Below, in pieces: positions 22,440-34,435 of a DNA stretch of 64,000 nucleotides. Location of the stretch: positions 395,556 through 459,555 of the forward strand of contig MNCI01020473.1 of NCBI GenBank assembly GCA_015680685.1, read 5' to 3'. The notes under the pieces were generated by a model. It was not told the origin of the DNA. It made no database searches and saw only the letters and a program-made list of their open reading frames with translations. The stretch is from Gnetum montanum (taxonomy: Eukaryota > Streptophyta > Gnetopsida > Gnetales > Gnetaceae). A program made the position numbers and the translations under genes. Within the stretch, counting starts at the first letter, position 1; every line of letters starts with the position of its first letter.

Positions 22440-23607
22440 TGAAACATCCCAAATAAAATTCATGTTATAGCTCATAGCAAAAATTATTTGTAATTTAGTG
22501 AAAAAATAAAGGTAAATATAATTACCTATTTTCCCCCAAATTCTTACATCATGATATTGTATTAGTAGAATTTAAGGTAGTTTTTAATGTAAAATATGAG
22601 GTGTGTAGCCTCTACACTATATATCTCATATAGTCTAGCTTGTAGAGGCTAAAAATTGCTTCCTAAGTTATAAATGTCTTATCTCCTAGTCTACGAAAGT
22701 TGTAAAATCCATGTACGCTAGCTTGAGGAGGTTAAAAGTGGTTCAAATGCTACAAAATCTGGTATCTTAGCCTTGTATGATGAGCATTATAATTCTATAT
22801 GCTAGATAGACTACAAAGATAGTGTACAAGATTTGGGTTTTAATTCCACATGCTACACATGTAAATACTATATGTTGGGTAGCATGCAAAGGTAGCGTAT
22901 GGAGAGCCAAAAATTAGATAAAATAGTTTGTACACTACATGGAGGTGTTCCATGTTCAACCAAAATGTGCTAGAAATTTGTTAGCAATCATTGAAAAATT
23001 AACCAATGATAAAATAAGGATCCAGAGCCTATTTAAATGAGAATTTGTCTCATTGAAAGGACTTTTTGTGAATTTTCATCCAGACCAAACATGAGACTTT
23101 CGAAGTAGTGTAGATACCCAATAGTAAGCAATCATTTTCCTCCCAGTGCAAATCAAAGTTTCAAAGAGAACAATGGTAAGCAAAGCTTAAAAGGGTAGAT
23201 CATGTAGTATCCTTAAGGACAAATATAATTGTAGAACACACCCTACTAGCTATTCTAAGTTCCAAGAATTTTACCTTGACATCTTGGGCATTAAAATTCC
23301 CAAAACTTTTATTCTCTAAACTTTGGTTCCATGAATTTTTTTATCATTTTAATATAACTTTGCAGTTTCATTTGTTTGCCACTTTTTATTTACATTTCTC
23401 TACACTCATATATAGCATATCAACTATCTTTTCATGTGCTTTGCATTTTTATTATGCACACAGGTAATAGATTTATAAGTCTCTAAGTGATCAACAAGAT
23501 TGTCCAAGGTGCTTTAGATCCTTTTGTAAGACTTGTGGATCTGAAGTTAACACTATTTTTGCTCTAAAATTTTTGTGTCTCTAGCATCAAATTTTTTGGG
23601 CACTACA
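22440..23607 (+). repeat. 3' LTR of element B
   Basis: 1168 bp, partner of 13086-14243, beginning TGAAACATCCCAAATAAAAT and ending GGGCACTACA. The next five bases, CCTAC, are the target duplication, and the protease of A resumes immediately (CTAATGAAGAGTCTATTCAC). An open stretch at 23276-23467 lies inside the LTR and is not a gene. Confidence 0.87.
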
Positions 23608-23612
23608 CCTAC

Positions 23613-24452
23613 TAATGAAGAGTCTATTCACTCTATCATTGTGCCACCTTCACTTAAGGAAGAAACAATATAAACTACTTTGACCTTTTGTGATAGTGAG
23701 GTTAAGACCAATCCATAGAGTGGTAAGGTGTTGCAAGCCCCTCTTTTCATCACCGTTAAAGTGGAATAATATAAGGTTCATCACATACATGTGGAGGATG
23801 GAGCAACTACAAATGTTATACCCTACCCATTGTTGGACATTTAGGCATGGTTAAGAACATCGAAGATACCTCCACCTCTATAGTTAAGTCCTTTAATAGG
23901 TCATGGGTAGTGGTGACAAGATCCATTTAATTAGAATTTATGGTCAAGAAATAGTTCCCCACATCTATTAACTTCCTAGTTGTTAAGGAAACACAAGGCT
24001 TCAACTTAAGTTCAAGATGGTCATTTTTGGCTAAGTTACAAGTAGTATCTTCCCTGATTCACCAAGAGATTCATCTACCTTACAAGAAAGGTGAAATCAT
24101 AATCCATGGTGATAGCTTAGTCCCTTTTTTAGTCAATAATGTTGACATAGAACAAGGATCTAAGGTGAAATTCCAAGAGAAAACTCTAGTAGCCCATAAT
24201 GAAACCAATGATTATAATGAAAGCAACAAACCCAAAGCTAATAACACTAAATCCTTAAGTGAGCCTTGGGAGGAACTCCCATTTAGTATCATGAGTGAAG
24301 AGAAGAGAGAATACAAAAACATGCAACAAAGGCCTTACCGGTTTCCTAATCTATCAAAGATTAGGAACAATTGCATAATTAACATGTTCTCTCTTTTCTT
24401 CCCCTATGTATACATTATGATCTTTTTCATTTACTCTATACATTATTTATAG
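23613..24452 (+). pseudogene. Aspartic protease region of element A
   Basis: It resumes after B with a sequence parallel to B's protease: APLFITVKVE-like residues, the active-site neighbourhood HVEDGATTNVIPY (about 23790-23825), then from 24027 an open stretch containing SSLIHQEIHLPYKKGEIIIH and a tail up to 24452. The protease triad position reads E-D-G rather than D-T/S-G. The same 3' tail occurs in B near 18280-18600. It is interrupted upstream by B and downstream by C. Confidence 0.7.
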
Positions 24453-24839
24453 GTTTTAACTTTCATTTTATGTCTTATCATTAGAGTTCTCATTTCATTA
24501 TATTATGTTTGTAAATTTTACTTTATCACATTATTTTTTTATTTTTCACTTTTATTTTAATTCATAATTCATATTTCTAATTTTACATAAAATGTAAAAA
24601 AGCATAAAAAATATAAAACATAAAAGTCAAAAACTAGAAATTATAGTCAAGAGCAACATAGAATTAAGCCAAAAATATAACACCATAACCTTAAAAAAAT
24701 GGGATAGTCCATAATAATAGCCATAGTTACACGATGTAACAAATAGTAGATAATACATGGTCTCCAAAACCATGATAACCAAATAAAATAACAACCCTAT
24801 AGTCATAATAATATCAAGAATAAAATAACAAGTCCATCA

Positions 24840-27800
24840 TAATTAGTAGCCAAAACTAAGCCATAGGAGGAGAAGGAATATCGCTAAAACCATCACCAAC
24901 ATCACGTGGGGCTTGTAAATAATAAAACATCCAATCATCAATAACCATAACAAACACAAACATAGGCATAAAAAAATTAAAAAATCATAACATAGAACAT
25001 AAAATACAATTTTACAAACCTCACAAGGTTCAAAAGTAAAACTTGAAATACCAGCCTTCAACCTACAAAGAATTTCTTCATTGCTCATGTTAACCCAATC
25101 AATGTCTCCTAGGTCCATTCCTCCTAAGATCTTTCCCTTCTCCACATTAGTCCACTCAAGAGGAGCACAAGAAAAGGTAGCTATAGATGACTTCCCAAAT
25201 GTGGTAATGATTTGAGGGATGGATGAATCAATAATAACTACTAACTTCTTGAATCTTCTAAAAAACTATTCTACACTGATACCCTCCAAGAATGACTCAT
25301 GTGTACATTGAATCATAGCTGCTTCATGTAAGGACTTCATGTAATTCTCCTTCTCCATCTTGTATTGCCTCTTATGAGCCTTCTTTTTCTTACTCCATTC
25401 CAATGTCCAAGAATAGTAGTCTCACCACTTCTACATCTTGTGAACCATCATTTCTAGTTGTACATCCTTCTTCAAACTACTCTTGGCTATAGCAACCTTT
25501 CCCTAAAAGGAATTCCAATAGCGAGGCCATTTGATCCTCTTGGTTTGAAAGGGGTTTGAGTTAGCCACATGAGCCTCTATGATTTCCTTTAGATCTCTAA
25601 GGCTCCTATATACATTTGATAGCTCCTTCTTTTGCTTCTCTAAAGCCACAACACATTCCCATAAGAATTCATTTGAATGTTGAGACTTCCAAAATGATTC
25701 TACACATGAGGTAGCACATCTTGTAGCCCCTTTGTATAACCTCCTAGGAACATTCTCTAAATCAAGTGACAACACTAGGAGCTCATCAAATGCAATATTT
25801 CCTATTGAATTCCACCTAATCCTTGAAACTATCACATATAAAAATAAAGCAAAAACAAAAATTTCCATAAAACCATAAAAACTATAAATAACATAAAACT
25901 GTAAAAACATGAAGACATACAAATATGAAAACTAAAAATATTAAATAAAATTTTTTTGACTATTCTTACCAATGCCAAAAGCCAATTGTTGTAGCCTATC
26001 AATCATATCATCCATCATTTTTTCATGCACTCTATCTTGTCTAGTGTCTCCATCCAAGGTTTAGAGTAGAATGCGGATGTTTCTAGAGGATACATTCCCT
26101 ATAACAACCATAACAATCAACATCACCTATGTTTACAAAATAAATAAGACAATAAAACATAATTCAAATAAAAAATTTCAAAGTGACTAAAAATTATCAG
26201 GAAGATCATGAGATATGTCCATTAGAGGATTACTTTCTAAAGGTAAGTCATCTAAGATGAAATCTAAGACATCATGTGATTTCTTAGCCATCCACTCCTC
26301 TTCTTCTTCACACCATTGCTCCTCCTCCATAGTGGCCTTGGCTGCTAATTCCTTATTCTTCATTGTAACAAAATCATAGCCAAATAAAAAATAAATTTAG
26401 CAAGCATTTTGTCCACCATGTATAACCAAACATGATGATAAAACCATAAATTATCAACAACTTGACCAACCTTTTTGAGCTTGATTCCTAGAATTTTAGG
26501 AGCTATTTTCTAGGAACTATGGCATTTTCTCATATTCTTGGTCTTTTTATTCATTCCTTAGTAGCACCATCTACCTCTACATGTAACCTCTAGGCCCTCT
26601 CCACACTGCCATGCATAGCAAGGGGCTCAATCCCCATGCTGTTAGGGGAATAATCATGAATAGAACTTATGTTTGTAGTGGTAATAGATAGTAATTTTTC
26701 TACATCCTTCACTGGTAGATCTTAGGCACATATTGAATAAGCAATATGTTTATCCCAAGTCCTGGAAAGTTGGGAAACATTGCACTATACCCACTTTCCA
26801 TCTTTTTTATCATCAAAAACTCTCCAAACCCTCTAAGATATGCATTAAACTATGTAAAATAAACATGATACACTAAATTAAATTTTTATAGAGTTTATGT
26901 ATCTTACTTCTTAAACTAGTAACCAAAACAGTGTCCCAATCGAACCTAGTTCCATCTATTAATACTTTTTTCATAGCCCAAGTTTTTTGCACTCCCATGG
27001 TCCTTTTTTTGTGATAATAACATGGAAAAATCCCTAAAGAAAAAAAGATGGTATAACTTGTTCAACTTTTAATATCACAATTATTAAATGATAATGCCAC
27101 ACCAGGAGATGAGTTGAGCCAAGTCTCTATATCCACTCTATAGCTTGAGTCTTTTTCTGTTCTAGTGCGTATGATAATATCATTAGAAGGTACACCCAAA
27201 AAATTGTTAAACAATTCTTCATCAATGCTCAAAACTATAGGCAAACCATGGACATGAGTGTAAAATTCTATAACCTCTTCATTAAATGAATCTATAACAT
27301 TCCACATCTCAACTATTGACATAAATGGACTAGGAAATATAAAGAAATCAAACAAGCCTTTATCAATTGTTCTTTATTAAACATTTGCATAAGCCTTATT
27401 TGATAGCCATTTTTGTGCCTTATCTATTTCACCCCACTTAAGAAGAATCTTCTCCTTAATTTGACTAGAACTAATTATGATAACTGCAAACCTATGCACA
27501 AAATATGTTATATATAACATAGTTAGCCTTAAAAAACTATAAACAACATATACAACTAAAAACTTAAATAAAACTGAAAATTTTAAAATATATAAATATT
27601 AAAAAAATGTAACAAAAACAAAAAAAATTTACTTGACTTGGAAAAAGTTGAAACATTAGGTTGAATCGATGTGCATGCTCATAAATTTTGGAGATTCTAA
27701 AATTCATGTATATGTTTAGAGGTTACAAACTTTAGGTACACTTGGGAATATCACATCTAGTATCTATCAAACTTTGCACCAAGCTAGTAAAGTACTTGTA

Positions 27801-28400
27801 CTTTGATGTTATCTCCTTATCTAAATTCCTCCAATGCTATATAGGCTAAGACAAGATTTGATCATTTGATACTAATTCTCCTCTTTGCATATTAAACTTG
27901 CAAATCAAGAGATAAAATTATTCAAGAAGGGATCCTTAAAACCAAAACAAACATGTTTAATTAAACCAAAGATTACCATTCCAGCGACATTTCTAGGAGG
28001 ATTCTGGAATAAAGTAATTAACCTATGACCCAGCATGAAGGTGTTGTTTAAATTGTACTGTGAATGAATTGACATTTCCTAGAAATACAATAATGGTCAA
28101 ATCCCTACATAGTACAAGTTTCCATTTTTCTCTAATTCCATCCAGGCCTCAAGATCGTTGATCATGTAGTAAAGGATGTAATTAGAAGACCTTTCCACAA
28201 GAGCGTCTATGACCATAGCTGTAATATCTATGGCCAAGTGTGACCATATTATCATACTATAATATTGTAGCTACTAGGAACTTCCTAGCACTAGGCCTAA
28301 ACTGCACATGGTTTTCTCACTAATGATCATGTTAGGCATTGGAAAGTTCTAGAGGATCATCCTAGTATAACAAAAAATGCCTACCATCTCCACCACAACC
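24840..28400 (-). pseudogene. Multi-exon coding region of element C, family unknown
   Basis: Coding-like blocks follow each other on the minus strand with AT-rich intron-like spacers. At 28375-28090 there is ITAMVIDALVERSSNYILYY and YMINDLEAWMELEKNGNLYY. At 27990-27650 there is YEHAHRFNLMFQLFPSQV. At 27475-26925 there is a long block with FPSPFMSIVEMWNVIDSFNE, a stop at 27064-27062, then FFSLGIFPCYYHKKRTMGVQ and a donor-like GTAAG. Further blocks: 26820-26560; 26370-26175 (acidic, MKNKELAAKATMEEEQWCEE); 26085-25965; and 25834-24980 (VPRRLYKGATRCATSC, YKMEKENYMKSLHEAAMIQC, EEILCRLKAGISSFTFEPCE). In-frame stops and apparent splice signals coexist, so this is probably a dead copy of a spliced transposon gene. 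I do not recognise a domain. Confidence 0.5.
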
Positions 28401-28589
28401 AAAATAGTTTTCAACATAACCTTTATATATATATATATAACAAAAACAAAAAAAGTAAATCAAAAATCTTAAGATTGATAGTAAAAAAAAAACATAAAAA
28501 TAACTATACTTGTAAACATAATTACATTTGTAATTCAAATCAAGATTTCTCCTTTATACATCTCACTTGACATAGAAAAACTAAGTTTC

Positions 28590-30505
28590 ATATTTTGTCA
28601 GAAAATTGACATAAATAGAAAATAGTTTTACATTTTTCAAAACCAAATAGACATTTTATCAAATAGTGTATCCATAGAGCATAAATAGGCATTTTCACAA
28701 ATAGTTAACATGAAATAAGATTTATGATGAAACATATAATGAAGATAAAAAATGTTGGGACCTAGGGAAATCAAGATGCTTAAAAATACTAGTTTATGAG
28801 GCTGAGATAACCAAAAAAAATGGGAATGTGGAGAGGGAAGGCCAAAAACATTGGGGATTCTTAGTTCCAGGAGCATATACATTGCCTTTTCTTCCTACAA
28901 AAATCTAAAAAACATGACCTTCCTAGGCAGGGAAGGTTAAATACACTACTCTTACCAAGCTAGAGACGAAACATGCTGATCTCAAGGTCAAAGAAAAACC
29001 CACAATACCCATCCTAGGCACTAGAAGCTAAAACACTATCAAAATTAACAGGAAAAAATCCAAAAACTCCACATTCAACTTGGAAATGTAGTGAATGCTA
29101 ATCCTATGGGTATGATTTTTTTTTAAAATTAATTATAGGTCATAAATGTTGTAAAAATTCTTAGATTAGGTAGAATTGTTCGAAATGTTGCACATAGAGG
29201 TGTAGAAAAAACCCAAAATTCACTAGATCCAACTAGAAAAATCCTAATTCACTAGAATTCAAGCATGAAAAACCTATAAATAAAATAATTTAATTAAAGA
29301 AAACCAGGAACATTATCCTAGGCATGGAAAAAACACAAAGTGCTATTATTTTTGGCAAAAATTCATAAAAGCCTACTTCCTTTTGTTCAAGAAAAAATCC
29401 TAATTTAATACAAAAGACTAGAAAAAACTTAGAAAAATTGCAATTATGCCATAGAACCATAAAATGTTGTATTCCCAAATTCTAGAGATTAAAGATGATA
29501 GCTATGGCAAGGAAAGATTCCATCAATGTTGTTAGATGTGGTTAGAAAAAACTATAAATATTAGAAAATCGACAAAACAAGTTAAAACACCACAAATGTT
29601 GCCTAGAAAAAGCCCAAATATTCACTAGAAAAAGTCAAAAAAAAATCTTACTTTCATTGCTAGAATTGTCAAAAAACCTAGGACAATGTTTTTACACAGT
29701 TGAAAGCCAAAAGTCCTATCATACATAGGCCTAGATAAACCTAGAGGTCTCAAAGTAGGACAAAAAACAATGTAGAGAAAAGTAGTATTTGGAAATCATG
29801 GATGAAGATCCTTCTCCTACAAATGGATTTATAAGCCTACATAAAAAAATCCTCTTAGCCTCCTCTACTTTCTCCATGCCTCCATTCCTACCCATCAATC
29901 CATTCTCCCCTACCATGGCTACTAGATCCATATGGTCTACCTCTAACTGTTAATAAGAAAAGCTTGAGATTCACAAGTTTTCTCCAACACATTGAACACA
30001 AGAAGTATGAAAAACCAAATTTTTTGAGATACATTGTGATGATAGAGTGTTATGATCCCAACCTACCCTTCACACTGTAAGAATAAAACAAACAACAAAA
30101 TTAAGGTCACACGCTAGGATTTGGTAAGAAATTCCTTACTCTAGCTCAAACATGTTATGTCCAATTATCCAAAGAAGCTCAAGTTTTCCCCAAGCACGTT
30201 GTGCATATAAAATTAAGAATTAAAATAAATTTACACATTGATACTAGCGAAAAACTAAGCTTTCCTAACATAAAACACCATGGATATGTCCAATAGTAAT
30301 ATATGTGGACCCTAGAGATCATATAGAGAAATATCCAAGGGTTAAACATGCTACCATAATGAAATAGAGAATGAAATTAAGTTCATACACTACTATCTAT
30401 TGACAACATGGTTTTAACGGTCCAATACACTACCCATCTTACTCCAATACGTTATCAAGTGGGCCTTGTAAAGCCTAGGAAAAACTATCAAAAGCCAACA
30501 CCATG
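28590..30505. repeat. C-associated repeat, first copy (second at 62173-64000)
   Basis: From TATTTTGTCAGAAAATTGAC at 28591, the plus strand matches 62174 onward at high identity with small indels, as far as the window end (equivalent to 30403 here). Similarity starts abruptly at 28590/62173. The block is rich in GAAAAACCTAAA-like words. It carries two conserved short minus-strand open frames (28637-28882 and 29731-29931). Its right side is cut by element D at 30506. It may be the 5' flank or terminal region of C. Confidence 0.75.
29731..29931 (-). CDS. Conserved short ORF in the C-associated repeat
   Basis: A 66-codon frame begins MDLVAMVGENGLMGRNGGME and continues KVEEAKR. The second repeat copy (63334-63525) keeps the same start and about 50 residues with few changes (for example Val to Ala at position 4), and the two tails then diverge in length. 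Conservation of start and frame between two copies hints at a real first exon or leader peptide of C on the minus strand. With high overall nucleotide identity this is weak evidence. No known domain. Confidence 0.35.
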   Translation of the reverse strand: MDLVAMVGENGLMGRNGGMEKVEEAKRIFLCRLINPFVGEGSSSMISKYYFSLHCFLSYFETSRFI

Positions 30506-31326
30506 TGATGAGCAGCGAGGTACCCCTATGCTCAACCATACAAATACGAGTGTTTCATGCACGATTCGGTCAAATTCCAAGGACTAAGTGCCTATGCGCC
30601 TTTGTGGAACAATAACAAGTTGGTTAATCACTATCTTCCCAAACTTACTTGTATGTCATGGTTGTATGGTTAAGTAAGCTTGAGGCATATGATTTTTATA
30701 GCTTTTATGTGTTTTATATCCTGCACTAGTAAGGAGGGGGAGAGAGATAACTAAATAAATAATCTAAATTAACTACTCATTAACTAAGTTCTAATTACTC
30801 CTAACACTGGTATTCATTCCCACTTGCCATACATATCCTGAACCAGTGCAACACTGCTGGGATTACCAAACACTAGTATTCTTTACACGCATGCTCGAAG
30901 CAGTTGTACTGAGTGTATTTAACTAAGAGAGTTGTAGGGTGAGAGAAATCATTAATCAACTATGAAATAATTAAATAATAATTAATGCTAATTAATCTAT
31001 TTTTAATGCTACAAGGTTTATCATAAAGTTTGTCTTTCTTGCCATACACAAAGTGTGCTCAGGTACACAATGCTTGAATAAAGATCCGTTCACTCTATGA
31101 CTCCTAATGCGGGCACGCAGAAAGAAATCTAACTCTAGAGGGAAAAAATGGCAGGAGTTTGGCTAAGGGACTAACTATCTAATGTGAAAACCAAGGGTGC
31201 TACCTTTTATTTATAGGTGAGGAGACAAGCTCTGATATTGGGTATCTAACATTGCATGGTTGGATCTAATAACGTGGACCTGATATCACAAACATGATAT
31301 CATAGACTCGATATCGTGGTTCATCA
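30506..31326 (-). repeat. 3' LTR of element D
   Basis: 821 bp. It is paired with 39328-40148. By eye, bases 30506 to about 31140 differ from the partner at roughly 11 positions, while the last 186 bases (U3 start on the minus strand) differ at roughly 40, mostly transitions. A series of GATATC-like words lies at about 31230-31318. Short plus-strand words such as GGTACCCCT and CATGCACGATTCGG are shared with the LTRs of E. Confidence 0.92.
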
Positions 31327-33206
31327 TACCCCCATGACTAAATGAAAACTCATCCTTGAGTTCCTTACAAAATATTGAGAAGGTATGGGATTATTGACTG
31401 AATGATAATTGATGGTGGAACGAGGTGACAGACTCAACATGCTCGGTAAATGGATCAACAATACAATACATGATAACATTAGTGTTCATGACCACTGAGG
31501 TGAACACTATACATAAATGACATCCAACCTTTATTTGGTAGTTTGAAGAGAAGGAGAGAGAAAAAGAATAAGACGTGTTGCTATCGATGCCAAGATTGCA
31601 CCTTCTGTTGTTTATCCATGGCCATGTCACCAATCTTGATCCTTTCGTAAATTCTCTAGTTTTGGTCCATCCTGAGTGTTTCCTCGAAGCCCAGTCCATT
31701 ATTGTATGATCGCCATCTACACACACAACACAGTCACAAATGAGTGAGGGTAGATAAATAACAATGTAGTTGATACCTTTCCTTAATGTGAATTGCATTT
31801 GCTGAGTTGTGATTATGGTAGATATTGATTCTAGAGATTTAACACTGGTGACTACCTAAGGTGTAGGGGTTAGAAAAATTGAAAAACTTGTACTAGGGCC
31901 CCCATGACTAAAAGCAAACCTCTGGTAACGATAGGATGGAAAAAGATAAGGAATAAGAAGGATGGAGAAAAAGCAACAACAACAACACTAATAAAATAGA
32001 TATCATAGATGGAGATGAAACAAAAAAATTGTTGATTGTAGGAAATGTTTAAGAAAAAGAAGTTAACAAATGCACCAAAAAGGAATGCTAGTGGGTCCTC
32101 CCCAAAGTAGGCTCATGTCCTTAATGCCTTCACAGACCACAAAACAAAGAGTCTGTAGGCTCTAGGAATGTCATTTGGAAGTAAGAGCTAAAAATGTACC
32201 CACAAGAATTAACCAAGGAAAACCAATGCATCAACCAAGATACAGACTAATGATAAAACTCGCAATGAGATGAAAAATGGAAAAGAAAGGTGGGGAGGAG
32301 AGAAGGGAATGGAAACCCAAGAACAAGGTTGTGTAAAGTCCCTTGTGTGTGTTTTATGATTAATGTGACTTAGTAGAACTCATTCCAAATCTAGGCTCAA
32401 AAAACCACATTCAGTGACCTCGCATCAACACATTTAACCAACCTATCCTCTCAAAGCAACAAGAATGCCTCTACAAAAAGTCACTACCATTCCAAGGAGA
32501 GTGAGATGGAGAATCAAGAAGCAAGAACGGGCCTTAGTTAGAGGGAAACTTCAGGCATGGGTAACATATCTTTTCAATGCCATAACCAGTGCATGTAGCC
32601 CAAGTTCATTATTGTGTCTAAGGGGTGTGGTTTGAATTCTCACTTTTTTTTTGTGTGAGAACCACACCATGCAAAGACTTATTTTTATGTACTCAACTTT
32701 CAAATATTTGATGAATAGCATAATGGTGGAAAACCCAAGGAAAAAGCATCCACGAACTCAAGAGAATAGCCAGCACAACTGCATCAAATCCCCTTGAAGT
32801 CACACGCTTTTCATCCTTTGGATCTTTCCTTAGTTTGAGAAATACCTAGCCACCAATTCGTTAATAATTTTATTAGAGAAAGGGACTGTATAGTTCCAAG
32901 CCAAGGGAGACCATAGGATTTTATGGATGCATGAATGATGTGGACTCATTTCCTATTTAATCAAAAGAACCATACCTTAATATCAACATCATATTTCAAA
33001 GAAAAAACCAAAACATTAGTAATCAATATGGTATTATTCATGCCACCATCATGAACACTTATTGGGTGACGAACAAAATAAAGTAATCACACAAAGAAAT
33101 GGTAAAAATATGAATGATGGTGTAAAGTAAAAATAAGAAAGATTAAAGAAATGTCCAAAAAAATGTTTAAAACAAAAATTTCGAAAGAACTAAGGGCCTT
33201 CAATGG
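31327..33206 (-). other. 3' untranslated part of element D
   Basis: About 1.9 kb between the integrase end and the 3' LTR. The minus strand holds a 135-codon open stretch at 31391-31798 without recognisable domains. The phrase AGTGGGTCCTCCCCAAAGTA (about 32087-32106, plus strand) recurs in element E near 51306-51330, showing shared untranslated sequence. The LTR-proximal phrase CTCAAGGATGAGTTTTCATT (minus strand, near 31340-31360) precedes the purine tract. I see no envelope-like gene with convincing features. Confidence 0.55.
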
Positions 33207-33705
33207 TTAGAAGAGGTGGCCATCTCCCCCATGACGGAGTGGCAAGGAGGAGATCTGAAATAATGAGCAAGGTTGCCCACCTACAGAGGTAGCATGTGTT
33301 CTAGCTATCCTAAACTCATGGAAAGGTTTTGTTTGTTGCATGTTGACTAACAGTCTCTTATTTGGGCTCTCAGGTTTATATATGATCATGGACCCTAAAG
33401 GAAAAGTTGCATAGATAATGTAAGATCCTTCCCATGGTGTTTGAAATTTGGTATGTTGTGACACATGTGTGGGGTTCCGGTAGAGAACCTTATCTTCTTG
33501 CTGATACTTAACTTTCCTAATTTTCAGGTTATGACATTGTTTATTAAATGCCTTGTGTAATTCATTAGATGACATGGCAGCTAATCAATTTTCATCTAGC
33601 AAGTTAAGAGTCATCAACCTTTGTTTTTGTNGTTTTCATCTAGCAAATTAAGAGTCATCAACCTTTGTTTTTGTGCTAGATCAAGGTCAAGGTTGAGGTC
33701 ACATG
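33207..33705 (-). pseudogene. C-terminal end of integrase, element D
   Basis: The minus-strand frame enters from the N gap and continues into 33575-33207. It shows the post-core part of a gypsy integrase: KVKYQQEDKVLYRNPTH, then FQTPWEGSYIIYATFPLGS, then NKRLLVNMQQTKPFHEF, matching the GD.VLL / W.GPY.I / V...LKPFH pattern. A stop interrupts near 33590. An artificial-looking duplication around the single N at 33631 lies inside this stretch. Confidence 0.75.
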
Positions 33706-34435
33706 NNNNNNNNNNNNNNNNNNNNNNNNNNNNNNNNNNNNNNNNNNNNNNNNNNNNNNNNNNNNNNNNNNNNNNNNNNNNNNNNNNNNNNNNNNNNNNN
33801 NNNNNNNNNNNNNNNNNNNNNNNNNNNNNNNNNNNNNNNNNNNNNNNNNNNNNNNNNNNNNNNNNNNNNNNNNNNNNNNNNNNNNNNNNNNNNNNNNNNN
33901 NNNNNNNNNNNNNNNNNNNNNNNNNNNNNNNNNNNNNNNNNNNNNNNNNNNNNNNNNNNNNNNNNNNNNNNNNNNNNNNNNNNNNNNNNNNNNNNNNNNN
34001 NNNNNNNNNNNNNNNNNNNNNNNNNNNNNNNNNNNNNNNNNNNNNNNNNNNNNNNNNNNNNNNNNNNNNNNNNNNNNNNNNNNNNNNNNNNNNNNNNNNN
34101 NNNNNNNNNNNNNNNNNNNNNNNNNNNNNNNNNNNNNNNNNNNNNNNNNNNNNNNNNNNNNNNNNNNNNNNNNNNNNNNNNNNNNNNNNNNNNNNNNNNN
34201 NNNNNNNNNNNNNNNNNNNNNNNNNNNNNNNNNNNNNNNNNNNNNNNNNNNNNNNNNNNNNNNNNNNNNNNNNNNNNNNNNNNNNNNNNNNNNNNNNNNN
34301 NNNNNNNNNNNNNNNNNNNNNNNNNNNNNNNNNNNNNNNNNNNNNNNNNNNNNNNNNNNNNNNNNNNNNNNNNNNNNNNNNNNNNNNNNNNNNNNNNNNN
34401 NNNNNNNNNNNNNNNNNNNNNNNNNNNNNNNNNNN
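33706..34435. other. Assembly gap (730 N)
   Basis: A run of undetermined bases inside element D. From the flanks it should hold the integrase zinc-binding head and catalytic core. Reading frames across it are artefacts. Confidence 0.99.

Larger units (their letters stand above)
13086..23607 (+). mobile_element. Element B: pol-deleted relative of A, inserted in A
   Basis: The LTRs at 13086-14243 and 22440-23607 both begin TGAAACA.CC and end GCTACA/ACTACA. The target duplication is CCTAT (13081-13085) and CCTAC (23608-23612), one transition apart, and it interrupts A between gag and protease. The interior holds gag and protease related to A, then a GC-richer island, an ACCTTGTTTT-type array and the same pre-LTR tail as A (21540-22439). 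The 3 kb carrying RT to integrase in A (about 41700-44770) is missing between about 21310 and 21540. B therefore could not have encoded its own polymerase, unless the loss followed insertion. Confidence 0.85.

Noticed and set aside
31391-31798. A 135-codon frame in the 3' part of D as an envelope-like gene.
   Set aside because: It is near the 3' LTR where Athila elements may carry such a gene, but no signal peptide or convincing membrane segment is seen, and E has no counterpart.
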